Under the pieces are notes generated by a model. The model saw only the letters and a list, made by a program, of their open reading frames with translations. It searched no databases and had not been told where the DNA came from. Of a stretch of 6,818 nt of DNA, positions 6,677 to 6,818 are shown in pieces (within the stretch, counting starts at the first letter, position 1; every line of letters starts with the position of its first letter). Origin of the DNA: an uncultured Bacteroidota bacterium (GTDB lineage Bacteria > Bacteroidota > Bacteroidia > Chitinophagales > Chitinophagaceae); NCBI GenBank assembly GCA_946479055.1, contig CAMLEX010000279.1, forward strand, positions 1-6,818. Reading direction: 5' to 3'. The position numbers were made by a program, and so were the translations under genes.

Positions 6677-6818
6677 GCAATAAACTATTTTTTTTGTTAA
6701 GTAGAAGGAGACATTGTTTCTAATAGGCAGTTTAAAAAAACGATGATGTACTATACTATTTTGATAAAGAAATTTCCAGGTGGATTCTTGCAGATAAACT
6801 TTCCGGTTTTTTGTATCC
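6677..6818. other. Region upstream of the fucosidase gene
   Basis: This is 142 bp with no firm feature. On the minus strand the fucosidase ATG is preceded by an A-rich tract (AACAAAAAAAATAG) and no Shine-Dalgarno, normal for Bacteroidota. I found no good TTTG / TAnnTTTG pair. One minus-strand frame enters from the edge and runs 20 codons to TAG at 6758-6756, reading GYKKPES...LEISLSK. It could be the 3' end of a preceding gene, but the other two frames are also open at the edge, so this is undecided. Confidence 0.4.

Noticed and set aside
6677..6818. Upstream in-frame extension of the fucosidase to the window edge (47 codons without a stop)
   Set aside because: It has no ATG and a low-complexity AT-rich composition, and it would bury a clean Sec signal peptide that begins at 6676.
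6743..6818. Plus-strand open frame from ATG 6743 to the edge, beginning MMYYTILIKKFPGG
   Set aside because: Only 25 codons are visible, with no recognisable family and no promoter; it is opposite another equally open frame. Not supportable from this window.
1..6818. CRISPR array, tRNA, rRNA, transposase, insertion-sequence ends or phage genes
   Set aside because: I looked for repeat-spacer arrays, clover-leaf signatures and transposase-like proteins and saw none; the short tandem repeats have periods of 7 and 9 nt only.

Overview
The window looks like chromosomal DNA from a Bacteroidota member, most like the Chitinophagaceae/Sphingobacteriia side of the phylum. The reasons are AT-rich non-coding DNA, A-rich leaders with little or no Shine-Dalgarno sequence, a possible TTTG / TAnnTTTG promoter, and the gene families present. 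The assignment is inference; no rRNA or marker gene is present.

Layout: all four large genes lie on the minus strand, so transcription runs from high to low coordinates. In that order they are: (1) 6676-5315, a secreted GH29 alpha-L-fucosidase; (2) 5039-2301, a 912-residue membrane-anchored haem protein of the PSCyt1-DUF1549-DUF1553 type with a CBM6-like insert; (3) 2170-809, a Tat-exported Gfo/Idh/MocA oxidoreductase; (4) 716 to the window edge, a DUF1080 (3-keto-disaccharide hydrolase family) protein that is complete to within its stop codon. The gaps are 275, 130 and 92 bp. They hold structured DNA: a near-perfect 27-bp palindrome with an extra half-site, a 9-bp inverted repeat followed by T5, a 9-nt-period repeat, a CCTACGG element and a 7-nt-period repeat. 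A possible 24-residue hydrophobic peptide gene (5213-5287, plus strand) lies in the largest gap.

Working together (inference): all four proteins carry export signals and should act in the periplasm or on the inner membrane facing it. GH29 would trim fucose. The Gfo/Idh/MocA enzyme and the DUF1080 protein match the known oxidative route of glycoside cleavage, in which C3 is oxidised to a 3-keto glycoside and the bond is then broken by elimination/hydration. The unusual member is the two-CXXCH PSCyt1-DUF1549-DUF1553 protein. Its position directly before the oxidoreductase, and the absence in this window of the DUF1501 partner often seen with it, suggest it could bind the glycan through its CBM6-like module and take part in redox chemistry on it, perhaps accepting electrons from sugar oxidation. 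I regard this as the candidate undescribed system here. The sequence supports the gene set and its order, not the electron-transfer role.
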